Shown: positions 34,057 through 44,605, counted from the first letter of the stretch. The stretch: 64,000 nucleotides of DNA from Phytopythium helicoides (GCA_024867545.1 JANFNE010000053.1:186001-250000); one strand, 5' to 3'. Program-made: numbers and translations. The notes: a model not told the origin generated them from the sequence alone.

Positions 34057-34391
34057 TTGGTACGGCGACTGTTCTCGCGAACAAAGATGCTTGACATCAT
34101 TGAGGTTGTGGCAGAGAGAGATTGCTGAAAGCTGCTGCGCCATCCTGCTTGCTTTTGTGGAAGTGAGAGCATTGCAACGAATAGATGCATTCCCTCGCCC
34201 ACCGACAACCGAAACCAGGCCGAGCTAATCATCTACAGCCAATCCGCAAGGAATCGTTGCAGTCTCGAAAGCTTCCCGTCCTCTGCAACGATGCAACGAT
34301 TCCCTGCAATTGCTCAATCCTGGATTACACTCTACTGTTGCCGGAGCAACTGCCGCATCCCATCTTGTCCGATGCTGCAGTAGAGTTGAAA
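34057..34391 (-). repeat. Inverted scrap of the amplified unit
   Basis: Reverse complement of about 1036-1371. It stops at GTTGAAA (34391), the very position where the inverted arm at 30698 starts (ACTAATGCC). The two pieces were therefore once continuous and were separated by a later rearrangement. Confidence 0.75.
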
Positions 34392-34417
34392 TTCATTGAG
34401 CCCCCGAGCCGGCGTCA

Positions 34418-34724
34418 TCACATGCCGAAACTGATCAGCGAAAATCGCCGAGAACCCCTACAGGACTCACGATTAGCTATAGAATCCCCGTCATTTTCAC
34501 CACACGACTCGTTGCATCCCATAGAGTCTACAATGCTTCTAACTGTCGAAGATGCCAAGATCATGTCAAAATTCAGGACGCCATTTTCGTATTCTTCAAA
34601 CGAAACACTGAGAAGCGCTTTGCTTGTGTCTTGCGCATCGTTTACAAAGTCTTGTCGAGGCACAACTCCCAACGCTGATGCTTGTCCAGGGGTGACCACG
34701 CGCAACAGGATGGACCCAAATTCA
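34418..34724 (-). other. Protein-like frame downstream of the two-exon gene
   Basis: A minus-strand frame (SILLRVVTPGQASALG…) follows the stop of the upstream gene in a different phase and looks protein-like. It may be a continuation after a frameshift or an unseen intron. I recognise no domain. Confidence 0.3.
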
Positions 34725-35447
34725 TTTTCGAACTCCGATGTGTTGTTGCGATTCGGTGCGCTGGATCTTGTGCACAACGAGTTTGACTACATGATTAGCC
34801 TCATCAATCTGAAGTGTTCGAACACCACGAATTTCGCTCTTGGCGTGAGTGTGGCAGCACACAAGTTTATAGTTGGAGGAGGTGGAAGAACCACCTGTTA
34901 TGGAGGTGTTGTTACTGAGGTGAACTCTGAGCTGCTCTATCTCCCCGCCGCCGCTGACACAGCACATTACTGATGATATAAACACGTCCTCTGCAAGGTG
35001 ATGTACATTGGTTTCCATGTGGAAGCAAAGCTTTCCGCACTCGAACCCCTCAACCCAGTCAAACGGCGGATCTTTGCGTCTGTAGTTGCATTGCAGACCG
35101 ACGAACTCATTAGGTGGATTCGAATTTTGCCACACTAGTGGATTGCCAAAACGGATAGTGTTAGAAGTATGCAAAGCAGGGTTTGACCAACGCAATCAAA
35201 TGTAAGCCACGATACCTTTTACTTGACACACACGAAATGCTGGGTGGCGAAGCAGAAGCTGATACAGTGACTCGTGTATCTCCGGCGAAAGTCTGAAGGG
35301 AGCATCCGCTTCCACTGGCTGAAACCCGATAATTGTTGAGTTCCTAACGCTGAGGCGAACAGCACGCACTTCTTTTGAGTGTTGGCCCGTCCCCCATGGC
35401 GTGTCAACTGCTGGGAAATGAAATACGTGCTTGCAGACAGTTGCGAG
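34722..35447 (-). CDS. Unrecognised two-exon gene, 5'-truncated at the Polinton edge
   Basis: Two minus-strand exons read in phase: 35447-35216 and 35134-34722, about 214 aa in total. The 81-bp intron has a GTATCG donor, a TTCTAAC branch-like site and a CTAG acceptor. The product (…VRLSVRNSTIIGFQPVEADAP… then …NEFVGLQCNYRRKDPPFDW…) is Cys-rich in its second exon and shows no motif I recognise. Upstream of 35447 the frame meets a TAG directly after Polinton coding sequence, so the 5' end is either spliced there or cut by the Polinton. The long plus-strand ORF over this region is judged a shadow. Confidence 0.5.
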
Positions 35448-35991
35448 CTACCTTGCCTGTGCGACTGTGATACAAAAGACCCTTCTTGCCAATCACATAG
35501 TTTGAGTTGATTGAACCATCGAGATTGATTGGATTCACACGCAGTTCTACTAGTCCAGGGTACTGAGTGAACCACTCCTTGATCGTCTGTTGCCCTGCGT
35601 GCGGCTCATCGGCGAGTCTCGGATCAAGCCTCAAGACAGGCAACGACTCTGGGATTGGCTCTGGGATTGGCTCGGGCTCAAGTATTGACTCTGGGATTCG
35701 CTCCAATGGTGACTGCATAAGGCCTTCATAAGGCAGCTCGTCTACACTAGTTGGTTCGGACTGGCTTTTTTTAAAAGGGTCAAGCTGACTTTGAACCGAT
35801 TCATCAGTCTGAGTCTCGCTTGACGTGCTTGGCTTGGAGGCGGCAACTACCTTATCCGCTTCGGATGCCCATATCGCTTCTTCGTACATCCCCCGCTTTA
35901 CATATGCTTGCCTACTTCTTCGTTCGGCCTTTGCGAGCAGGTCGGCTTGCTTTTGCTCGCGATCCGCTTTGTCCTTGAAGCTTGGATACAT
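35404..35991 (-). CDS. Hypothetical Polinton ORF, overlaps integrase end
   Basis: 195-aa frame from an ATG, basic and helical at its N-terminus (DREQKQADLLAKAERR), with a Pro/Glu repeat in the middle (EPIPEPIPES). It overlaps the integrase 3' end by 80 bp in another frame. The last 15 residues lie over the exon of the neighbouring gene, so its native C-terminus may be lost. No known domain. Confidence 0.4.
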   Translation of the reverse strand: MYPSFKDKADREQKQADLLAKAERRSRQAYVKRGMYEEAIWASEADKVVAASKPSTSSETQTDESVQSQLDPFKKSQSEPTSVDELPYEGLMQSPLERIPESILEPEPIPEPIPESLPVLRLDPRLADEPHAGQQTIKEWFTQYPGLVELRVNPINLDGSINSNYVIGKKGLLYHSRTGKVARNCLQARISFPSS

Positions 35992-37084
35992 CGTTACGTT
36001 TCTCGCTTGCTATACTATCCCAATATACTTTCTCTGCCGTGCTCATGCGATTTTTGTTAATTAATCTGAGATTTGCTTGAGGCTCCCAGCTTGGTTCCTT
36101 CAGGTGAGTCCACTTGACTAAGTAACGATACTTCCCCTTGCTCGTACGGTGATCCAAGATCTTCTCAACCTCCATGACCTCTCGAGGAGCAATCACAGCG
36201 TCTGTCGCCTCACCGCTGACTACTTTGAGATCATTCAGTGGTACGTATTTGACGTGACCGTTCGAAGAACGGATATCCGCCTTGTAGCCATCAAGTCCCG
36301 TGTACGTGTAGATCTCCTTGCTCCACCGCGCTCCCTCTTTCGAGAAGGTCCCCTTTGGAAGTCGATACCGCACAGAGTCGCCAATGTTCAACTTGTCATC
36401 AAGCGACTCCATCACCTCCGCATTGTGATCTAGAGCATCCCTGTCGACGGTACCAGCTGCTTCTTCCGGTGTTTGGCCTATGGATCGGTGCTCTGTCGTG
36501 TTGTAATTGTGAATGATATCCGCGAGTAGCTTCGGCGTCAGCTTACGTTCCATCTGCATGAGCCGCTGCTTGATTGTCCGGTTGAAGCGCTCAATCATTC
36601 CCATCTTGTTGTGATCCCCTGCCTCATTGTTGAAGTGCTCGATCTTCTCTTTCTTGAAGAAGGCTTGTACTGAACCGTTCAGAAACTCATTGCCGTTGTC
36701 TGTCGTGAGCACTGATGGCTTGCATGCTTTGACAAACGCCTTTATCGCGGTAAGCATCGTTGAAGTCTGCTTGTTAGCGATGATCTTCGCATACCCCAAG
36801 CGGCTGTTGATGTTGACCGCGGTGAGTATTGGTTGCTTCCCAAGCTCCTTCCAGAAAGTAAGATCCGCCTGCCACGAATGAGCGTTGTTACTAGCAATCT
36901 TAAACAGCTGAAACGCAGGCTTCTGATCTTGGAATCGTTGAACACTTGACTGAGCGCTGAGCCAGTCTCGTACCTTCTTGAGCGTTACAGAGGAGTCAAG
37001 CACACGCGCCTTTAGATATAGCTTCTGAGCGCTGACGAAGCCTGTCTTAGGATCATTGTATAGCTTGCTTAAGAGCTCATCCAT
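35912..37084 (-). CDS. Polinton integrase with chromodomain (390 aa)
   Basis: Retroviral-type DDE integrase that would insert the element's DNA. D74 (WQADLTFW), D129 (LTTDNGNEF) and E165 (GMIERFNRT) form the catalytic triad. A chromodomain at about 297-345 (VEKILDHRTSKGKYRYLVKW) would bind modified histone tails. The basic tail (SRPARKGRTKK) fits DNA binding. The start ATG at 37084 follows the motif CATATAAGCAACC shared with the polymerase gene. No lesion is seen. Confidence 0.9.
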   Translation of the reverse strand: MDELLSKLYNDPKTGFVSAQKLYLKARVLDSSVTLKKVRDWLSAQSSVQRFQDQKPAFQLFKIASNNAHSWQADLTFWKELGKQPILTAVNINSRLGYAKIIANKQTSTMLTAIKAFVKACKPSVLTTDNGNEFLNGSVQAFFKKEKIEHFNNEAGDHNKMGMIERFNRTIKQRLMQMERKLTPKLLADIIHNYNTTEHRSIGQTPEEAAGTVDRDALDHNAEVMESLDDKLNIGDSVRYRLPKGTFSKEGARWSKEIYTYTGLDGYKADIRSSNGHVKYVPLNDLKVVSGEATDAVIAPREVMEVEKILDHRTSKGKYRYLVKWTHLKEPSWEPQANLRLINKNRMSTAEKVYWDSIASEKRNDVSKLQGQSGSRAKASRPARKGRTKK

Positions 37085-37097
37085 GGTTGCTTATATG
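37082..37097 (-). promoter_or_regulatory. Shared upstream motif of the integrase gene
   Basis: CATATAAGCAACCATG on the minus strand ends in the integrase start codon and overlaps the polymerase stop codon TAA. Nearly the same word precedes the polymerase start at 48714-48728. Confidence 0.5.
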
Positions 37098-37714
37098 TTC
37101 AGCGGGATAGTGCTGATGCCGTCATCCAGCACGATCCGCTTGTCATAGAAGAAACCACAGCCGTTCTTTTGCTGCTCGTACGTCTGCATCTGTGGGGTGG
37201 TGCTCATACGTTGAGTGTCATTGAAGAAACTAGTCTGCTTTACCACTCGGAAACCTCGGTTTGTAGCTTCAAGCGTTATCTTATCGCTGATTACGCTTTC
37301 GAACTTCTCAGGAGTAAGAATGCCCGCGTTGTTGCTCTTCTGAACACCCTTGGCTGAGCATTTGGTTTTGTGATGCAGAGGCTCCTCCTTGCCCGTCTTC
37401 TTGTTGAACCAGTTTGCCTTGATTAGGTCACCGTCGTAGCAGATGTAGTTCTTGCTGCTGAGAGACACCATTGCCCCGCCTCGCCATTCCTCCTTGAACA
37501 AGCCCGGCGTTCGCTTGTCGTACTTAGCATGCTCTGGTGTGTCATCACGCGGGAACCACTCGTGCTTGTGTGCCTCAAAGTGCTCGCGTAGCTCCGGCTT
37601 GATGAGATCGGAGAAGGGGTGCTCTCCGCTGAACGCGATGTATCCACTATCTGTGTCCATTTCCTGGTACTCGAAGTCGCTCCGATCGATGTACTTGTCG
37701 ATGCAATCGTAGTA
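37091..37714 (-). pseudogene. Protein-primed DNA polymerase B, C-terminal part (split by LTR element)
   Basis: Carries polymerase motif C (EMDTDSGYIAFS, with the catalytic DTDS) and the thumb region to the stop at 37091. It is the in-frame continuation of 45216-48716: the codons for FYYDCI span the insertion site. The 208 codons here plus 1,167 in the other part make a 1,374-aa polymerase that was open until the retrotransposon arrived. Confidence 0.9.
37710..37714 (+). repeat. Target-site duplication TAGTA (left)
   Basis: TAGTA borders the left LTR and is repeated at 45211-45215 after the right LTR, a standard 5-bp Ty3/Gypsy duplication. Confidence 0.95.
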
Positions 37715-38306
37715 TGTAGTGGGCCCCATGTCCATTACATGACACAATCTGGTCACAGATTGGTGTCTGTGGCAGCAGACTGGTGTGAGACACACTCACG
37801 GGAGCAATCAATGATTGCGACCGCACGGAATGTTCTCGAAGCATTCTCGAGTGCTCTCTGCACACGTGTCTCTGTGCATGAAGATGGTTCCTGCTGGATT
37901 TCTATCTAGTGACGAAGCCGACGTGTCATTGTGGGTACATGTTAGTGGTTTCAACCAATCACAACGTGCCACGTGGCGGGAGAGAGGTTCTTTGTTGAAG
38001 AACCCGAAGCTCAAGTTCAAGTTCAAGTTGGAGAACATTCTCCTGGTCCAAGCTTCAAGTTCAACCTGATTCAACCCAAGGTTTTATATTGCATTTGTAG
38101 GTTGATTGCATTTAACCCCATAGGACCCTAGTGGTTTTATGCTCGTAGGATTCAGGAACCATAAGCTTTTCAATTCAGTTGCAAATTTGCCGCCTTTACC
38201 TCAAGTCTCCTTCCTCCTCCCTCCAAGTCGGGAGAGGCCAAGTCTTCCTCAAGCGCAAGCGTGTGTGCCGTGTTTTGGGGACTGTCGTGGACAGCGCCCC
38301 ATTACA
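37715..38306 (+). repeat. 5' LTR, 592 bp
   Basis: Starts TGTAGTGGG and ends CCATTACA. By eye it is identical to the 3' LTR at 44619-45210. The start of this LTR is read by the polymerase frame, giving a spurious extension there. Confidence 0.95.
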
Positions 38307-38308
38307 CC

Positions 38309-38326
38309 TGGTAGCACTTCGAGAGG
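38309..38326 (+). other. Putative primer binding site
   Basis: TGGTAGCACTTCGAGAGG begins two bases after the 5' LTR. The TGG start suits pairing with a tRNA 3' CCA, but I cannot identify the tRNA. Confidence 0.4.
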
Positions 38327-38476
38327 TCCTTCCTGCGACCTTCCTAGAAGGGATTGCCGAAGTTGCGCTGAGCACTTCGTGAACCCTGCTCTAGAAGAGG
38401 ATTGACAAAGAGGCTTTCGCCCTTTGTGCACTTCCTTTCAAGACTCTCCCTGTCTATTGCGCAGACAGCAGAAGGG

Positions 38477-39520
38477 ATGGAGACTCCGACGAGTGTGCTG
38501 CACGAAGACCAAGTGACGCTGACGAATGAGCAGTTTCCTCATTTGTCCGGTCATGAGTGGGCAGCCCTCGAGCGGATGAGCGCAGTCATCGGTGAGGCAG
38601 CTGTGATCACACTGTTGAGATCAGCCTCTCCGGATGAGCAGCGAAGCGCGGCAGTGAGCTTCATGCACCATGAGGTCATGGACTCTCGTCGACAGCCCGC
38701 AACTCCTGTCTCGACGATGAGAGTAACGCCTCTGAAGCTCGACATCTCCCCGTATCGCGGCGGAGAGAACGAACCTCTGGCGAGATGGTTCGTTGAGTTG
38801 GATGCAGCAGTGACTGCAAGACAGCTCCGGGACCCGACGCAGCAAGTGTTGTTCGCAATGTCCAACCTTGCGGGTCGAGCGAAGAGTTGGGCGTATGGGA
38901 AGCGTTTGGCGGAGCCAACATGCTTCTACAACCTCGACGACTTCAAGCAAGAGCTGAAGCGCGCGTTCGAGCCTCCGCAGAGCGAGTTCCGTGCTCGTGC
39001 CGAGTTTCTCAAGCTTCGACAAGGACGCCAAGACCTCCACTCGTATGCACAACGCGCACGATATCTCGTGTCGTGCATTGTGGATCAGCCGATCGATATG
39101 GCAACACAAGTTGTCACATTCATGGCCGGTCTGGACGATGGACCGATCCGGAACCAACTGTTCCGCGAGTACCCAACGACGCTGGATCAAGCCATCGAGA
39201 GAGCGATGCAAGAAGAATTCAGCATCAAGCAAGCCAAGTTCGGTGGACCAGTTCCACGTCAAGTCCGCGTGACGTCGTCGCCGAGTAATGGACCAGAGCC
39301 GATGGATCTGTCGTATGTTCAACATACCGACAACAAGCGTCCTCGCAACGATGGGAAATGTTTCCGTTGCGGGAAGCCAGGTCATATTGCTCGAAACTGC
39401 AAGATGTCCTTGCCGAATCGGCAAGAGACACAAGGATCGCGTTCGAACCAGAACAGCAACCGAAATTTCGGCCGCCGGTTCGACCGTTCCCAAGGGTCAA
39501 AAAACGGGAACGACCAGTAG
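38477..39520 (+). CDS. Gag polyprotein of the chromovirus (347 aa)
   Basis: Structural protein forming the virus-like particle. The retrotransposon gag domain spans the middle (WFVELDAAVTARQL… to …AIERAMQEEFS). A single zinc knuckle CFRCGKPGHIARNC (CX2CX4HX4C) near residue 300 binds RNA. The ATG at 38477 (METPTSVL) is the first in frame. The stop TAG lies inside the stem of the frameshift signal, and pol continues in the -1 frame. Confidence 0.9.
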   Translation: METPTSVLHEDQVTLTNEQFPHLSGHEWAALERMSAVIGEAAVITLLRSASPDEQRSAAVSFMHHEVMDSRRQPATPVSTMRVTPLKLDISPYRGGENEPLARWFVELDAAVTARQLRDPTQQVLFAMSNLAGRAKSWAYGKRLAEPTCFYNLDDFKQELKRAFEPPQSEFRARAEFLKLRQGRQDLHSYAQRARYLVSCIVDQPIDMATQVVTFMAGLDDGPIRNQLFREYPTTLDQAIERAMQEEFSIKQAKFGGPVPRQVRVTSSPSNGPEPMDLSYVQHTDNKRPRNDGKCFRCGKPGHIARNCKMSLPNRQETQGSRSNQNSNRNFGRRFDRSQGSKNGNDQ

Positions 39521-39539
39521 GGGCGGGGCTCCCTACTGG
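39499..39539 (+). promoter_or_regulatory. -1 ribosomal frameshift signal between gag and pol
   Basis: The heptamer AAAAAAC (39499-39505) is in the correct phase: gag reads tcA AAA AAC and pol reads AAA AAA CGG. After an 8-nt spacer, CCAGTAGGG (39514-39522) pairs perfectly with CCCTACTGG (39531-39539). The gag stop TAG (39518-39520) lies in this stem. Slip site, spacer and hairpin fit the retroviral -1 frameshift layout. Confidence 0.85.
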
Positions 39540-42500
39540 GCCCGACAAGAGGACTGTGAATGTTGTGGAGACACAGGACTCTGGCCCCGATGTGCATGAG
39601 GCACGTGCAGTTTCCACAAGGAGTGATGGAAGTGTCAGTCAGAGCACTGCTCTGATCATGCTCAAAGTCCATGTAGATGGTATTGAAACACCTCTACGTG
39701 CTTTGGTTGACACTGGTGCGTCGAATAATTTTGTTCGAGCGAAAGTCGTGATCGGGAGTGACAAGACTCCTCACGATGCGACGAAAGATATGGTTGTTCG
39801 GTTGGCCAATGGGTCGACTGTGAAGATGCCGAAGCGAACCGTGCGCTTGGCAATCGAGTTTGAAGATTTCCGAGGCGAGGACGAGTTCATTCTCCTCGAT
39901 CTCGATGACAAGTTTGACATCATCCTGGGCATGCCATGGTTGAAGCGTTACCAACCTCGCATTGACTGGATGAAGATGAAGATTTCCGTCGACAAGAGTG
40001 TCAACGAAGACCTGGGCTGCGTTGCAGCAGGTGAAGTGATTTGGGCGTATGCGTCTGTGGAAGATGCGTCGAATGGGACTCAGGAGTGCGATGGCCCCTC
40101 AATCCCACAAGACAAGCCCGAGACGACTACTGGAGGTGGAGCAGTCAGGCGCCAGAAAAAGACTGTCTCCTTTGCCATTGGTGACGAGAAAGCTCGTCAT
40201 GGCGTGAAGTGTGAAGATCCTTCCCAAGATATGAAGAAACCCGACGAAGAGAGTTTTCCGTCGTCAAGCATCCCTGATCAAGATGCGAGTCAAGGCGATG
40301 AAGGTGGTGACCCACAGAGAGGCATCACAAGCAGTTATGCGAACGTCGTGGTCTACGGTGAAGATGGTGACGTCGATGTGTTCCGTCACGTGAAGATTGA
40401 AAATCCTCCAAGTTCAGTCGAAGATTTGGTTTCCTTGCCCGTGATGAGCAAGAAGGCGCTTATGCGTAGCCTGGCGAAAGGCGAAATTTCGCAGCTTTGC
40501 GCGATTGTTGAGGCAATCGACGAAGACCTCGTCAACACAGCATCGAGTGTGGATGCTGATGTGTTGCACGAGAAGACACGGAAGGAAAGGTTCGAGGAGC
40601 AGTCATGGGATGCCCTCAAGGAGAACCCCGTGTATGAGCTTGTCCGGGAGTTTGAGGACATATTCCCCGACAAGGTGCCGGACGAACTGCCGTTCGACAG
40701 AGGCATTCGTCATGAGATTGATGTACTTCCTGGCACGAAGTACTGTATCACTAGACAGTGGCCGTTGCCAAAGGAGCAAGTCGATGCGATCGACGAGTTC
40801 TTTGCACAACGCGCAAAGGCTGGTCATGTGCGAGAAAGCAAGTCCCCGCACTGCAGCCCCACTTTCTGTGTGAAGAAGGCGACTGGCGGATGGCGCATCG
40901 TTCATGCTTTCAACAAGCTGAACGACGCAACCATTCCCGCTCAGACTCCGGTTCCACGCAAGGACATGATCCTTGATGGAATGTTTGGCAGCACCGTTTT
41001 CAGTGCGATCGATCTGAAGGATGGGTTCTATCAGCTTCGAATGCGCGAAAGCGATGTCCCACTAACCGCAGTGAGTACCCCGAGTGGTATGCTGTGGGAA
41101 TGGTTAGTGATGCCACAAGGACTGAAGAATGCACCTGCGACTTTCAATCGCATGGTCACGAATGTTCTTCGTCCTTTGCGAACATTTGCACCAAGTTACT
41201 TTGACGATATATTCGTTCATAGTAAGGCCGTGGACGGAAGATCTGATGTTGATGTTCATCTCGATCATCTTCGTCAAGTATTCCAGGCCATGCGGGAGAA
41301 CAAGCTCTACGCAAACTTGAAGAAGTGCGTGTTCTTTGCCCCTGAGATTCCTGTTCTCGGTTGCTTTGTGGGAAAGAACGGTGTTCGAGTCGATCCGGAG
41401 AAGGTCAAAGCTATTGACGATTGGCCCGTGCCTCAGAACGTCAAACAGCTACGACAGTGGTTGGGTCTGGCCAACTACTTGCACAAGTACACGCGCAATT
41501 ATGCAGCGTTAGTGCAGCCTCTCACCCAACTGTTGAAGAAAGACGTTGAGTGGAAGTGGTCTGAAGATCACCAAGCGGCGTTCGAAGAGGTCAAGAGGAG
41601 TCTTCGTGAAGCTCCTGTGCTGGCTCTTCCGAACCACGACAAGCCGTTCCACGTCGTCTGTGATGCAAGCGACTATGCCATCGGTTGCGCTTTGATGCAA
41701 CACGATGATGAGGGTCGAGAGCGAGTAGTGTCGTATCAATCACGACAACTCCGACCCTCAGAACGGAACTACCCAGTTCATGACAAGGAACTTCTTGCGA
41801 TGAAGTATGCCTTAGTCAAGTTCCGCGTATACTTGCTTGGCGAGGAGCGCTTTGCGATCTACACAGATCATGCGTCGCTGCGAACAGCGGTAAAGACTCC
41901 TCACTTGTCCCAAAGGATGGCTAGGTGGCTCTCCTTCTTTGCGGAGTACAACTTTGTTGTGCACTACAAGCCAGGCAAGATGAACATCCTAGCCGACGCC
42001 TTGTCAAGACGTCCGGACTATGATCCCAAGTCCAAGAACGAGGATCCGGACGAAGCGTGTCGACTCTGCGAAGATGTTCAAGCGATCGCAGTTCAAGCTT
42101 CGACTTCAGTGCGCGAAGACATCATCGAGGGATACAAGTCTGACGAGACCTGTCAGGACTTGCTCAAGTATTTCAAGAATCCCTCTGACAAGGCACTGCA
42201 AGGTCTCCCAGCGCGAACAAGATCGCGCGTTCACCGCTTTCGAGTACACAATGGGTTGTTGTACTACGCGGTTGAAGATGGGGATACAGAACGAGTTGTT
42301 GTTCCCAACGATGAAGGTGTGCGTCATCGACTCTTGTATGAGTATCATGACAGCCCTTCGGGTGGCCATCTCGGACGAGAAAAGACGTTTCTCAGTCTTT
42401 CCCGAGATTACTACTGGCCACATATGTACAAGTGGGTTCGCAAGTATGTGAAGACTTGTGAGATCTGCCAGCGAGTGAAGCCTTCAGGCTCCACGCAGGC

Positions 42501-44235
42501 CCCACTTCGTTCATTGCCTGTCCCCCAGGACAGTTGGAGGTCCGTGAGCATGGATTTCATATTCGGACTTCCGCGAGACAAGCACGGCAGGAAAGGGATC
42601 CTGGTGTTTGTGGACCGATTCAGCAAGATGGTCCATCTTGCTCCTGTTTCGGACAAGATCTCAGCCGAGAAGACAGCCAAGGTCTTTTTGGATGTGGTAT
42701 TCCGTTTGCACGGCTTGCCAACTGAGATCGTGTCAGACCGTGACACCCGCTTCACATCCAAGTTTTGGCGCGCATTGTTCAAATTGTTGGGCACCAAGCT
42801 GTCCATGTCAACAGCGGCGCACCCTGAAACGGACGGTCAAACGGAACGCGTGAATCGTGTCCTTGAAGACGTGTTGCGTAGTTACGCTACGTCATTTAGA
42901 GAGTGGAGTGAATTTCTCCCTCTCTGCGAGTTTGCGTTGAACAATTCCACGCATGTCTCGACGGGTCACTCCCCATTCTATGTGAACTACGGTCTCCATC
43001 CGAGAGTACCAGCGTCACTAGTGGGAGAGGTCTCTACCTTAAGTGGGGGAGGGACTACGGCGAATGACAATACGCCGCAGTCAGATGATGACCTGAATGC
43101 TGCTATCGAGTTCAATGCCAATTTTGAATCGATGAGACCGTTAGATGAACTAACTGGTCGCGAGAAGCAGCTAGTCGATGACTTTGTCGTGCGGAGACAA
43201 GCCGTTGTGAGGTTTGTTCGAGACGCAATCGCACAGGCTCAGGATCTGCAAAAGCAAAACGCAGACAAGAGTGGAAGGAAGAACAAGCAATCTTTCAAGG
43301 TCAATGATCTTGTATTGCTTAGTTCGGCGAATCTGCCTGAACATGCAGTGTCCAACCTGGGAAGTTCGAAACTTCTGCCAAGGTTCATTGGACCGTTCAC
43401 GGTGGTGAAATGCAATGGTGATGCCTACACACTAGACATCCCAACGAGGATGCGTCTGCACCCAACGTTTTACGTGGGCAGACTAAAGCCTTACCTTCCG
43501 AGTGGGTCCGCAGACCCTAGTGAGCCTTGCGCGAGTGATCCATACGATCATGAAGCTGCTCCATTTGGTGGCGAAGAGTCTGTAACTCATCGTCATGGAG
43601 CTTCTTCTCGGCATAGAGGCGCTGAAGCACATCGAAGGACTCCTCCTTCACTGCTTCCAACGCAAGAAGGCGAGATTGGTACTCCTTACGAAGTACCTCG
43701 AGCGCAGTCCCTGCCTCCTCCACAGAGCGAAGCAGTCGCTCATGGAATGCCTCTCGAGCCTTCTGAGTCTTCTGGAGTCGCTCAAGTTCGGCCTGAACTT
43801 GCTCGAACCGTTGTTCAAAACGGGACTCCAATGCCGAACGCTGGGCTGGACCATCGGACAGCGAGTCAAGTATTGACTCCTGCTCCTTCAGCTGGTCCTC
43901 GAGGCTGTCGCACCGGTCAGCGAGAACCGCGTCGCGAACTTCCAGTGCCTCGATCTGCGCACGATGAGCGCTCTTCCACTTCCAGAGCCGCTCGATCGTT
44001 TTTGCGTTCAGCCCCACCTCCTCTGATCGATCATCAGGGAGAGCGTCGATGGATCGTGGAGTCGATTGTTGGTCACAAGGACCGACAGACTCATGGGAAG
44101 AAGCGATTGACTCGTCAACGCTTCTACCGAGTTCGGTGGCGCGGCTACCCACCGAGTTCGGACACGTGGGAACCGAGACAGACTCTCGAGTCTGATATTC
44201 CCGACGTGGTCCGCAGCTACGAGGCAAGCTTGTAG
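39506..44235 (+). CDS. Pol polyprotein: protease-RT-RNase H-integrase-chromodomain
   Basis: The open frame begins at 39358 and is entered by -1 frameshifting at about 39505. Domains in order: aspartic protease (LVDTGASNNFV, about 39.70 kb); reverse transcriptase with the YFDD catalytic box at 41197-41208; RNase H (CDASDYAIG and later TDHASL, 41.65-41.88 kb); integrase zinc region with CEICQRVK, catalytic core with DFIFG, SDRDTRF and the Glu of DGQTERVNR (42.3-42.9 kb); a GPFTVVK-type tail; and a chromodomain (FYRVRWRGYPPSSDTWEP, about 44.05-44.22 kb). The stretch between tail and chromodomain is low complexity and carries an antisense ORF. No stop interrupts the frame. Confidence 0.93.
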
Positions 44236-44551
44236 CGTCGCTGGAGACGCTACCGCGACGAAGGCCATGGGCTGCCTTGTCGTGACTTGGAGTCTTGCTG
44301 AGCAAGCGCTCCATCTTGCCCTCGTTCTCAAGGCGAACAAAGGCTCGCCAAGAGTCTGCCTTGGCTGTGATAGGTTGGTCCGGATCATCACGGTTGTTGA
44401 TCCGACGCCAACGGAAGAACCGCTCCTTATAGAACTCCGTATCTCCCACCCGACGGCGGATGGAAGTCACATCGAAGAGTTCTGGAGCCCGGCGCTGGTG
44501 CTTGCGCACTGCGGGTTCTTCGAGAGATGCTTGGTCACTTGATCGCTTCAT
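43517..44551 (-). CDS. Antisense coiled-coil ORF at the 3' end of the chromovirus (344 aa)
   Basis: Runs opposite to pol from an ATG at 44551, 68 bp from the 3' LTR. Residues 1-105 lie beyond the pol stop, so this part is not constrained by sense coding. It looks like ordinary protein (VGDTEFYKERFFRWRRINN). From about residue 190 to the end are heptads rich in Leu, Glu, Gln and Arg, strongly predicted as coiled coil (AQIEALEVRD, QAELERLQKTQ, HQMEQLHDRM). The sense frame here is a Pro/Ser/Arg-rich linker, suggesting the antisense frame is the constrained one. Transcription from the 3' LTR is inferred. Function unknown. Confidence 0.55.
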   Translation of the reverse strand: MKRSSDQASLEEPAVRKHQRRAPELFDVTSIRRRVGDTEFYKERFFRWRRINNRDDPDQPITAKADSWRAFVRLENEGKMERLLSKTPSHDKAAHGLRRGSVSSDATSLPRSCGPRREYQTRESVSVPTCPNSVGSRATELGRSVDESIASSHESVGPCDQQSTPRSIDALPDDRSEEVGLNAKTIERLWKWKSAHRAQIEALEVRDAVLADRCDSLEDQLKEQESILDSLSDGPAQRSALESRFEQRFEQVQAELERLQKTQKAREAFHERLLRSVEEAGTALEVLRKEYQSRLLALEAVKEESFDVLQRLYAEKKLHDDELQTLRHQMEQLHDRMDHSRKAH

Positions 44552-44605
44552 GGCGGTTTCGAAAGTGAGTCAAGCACCCCAAAGAGAGCGAGTGGTCGCT
44601 ACTTT

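Noticed and set aside
34185..34973. 262-aa plus-strand ORF
   Set aside because: It crosses from an inverted repeat scrap into unique DNA and lies opposite a better two-exon gene with splice signals.
39225..39672. Minus-strand ORFs over the gag-pol overlap
   Set aside because: Opposite the zinc knuckle and protease; no motif or start context.
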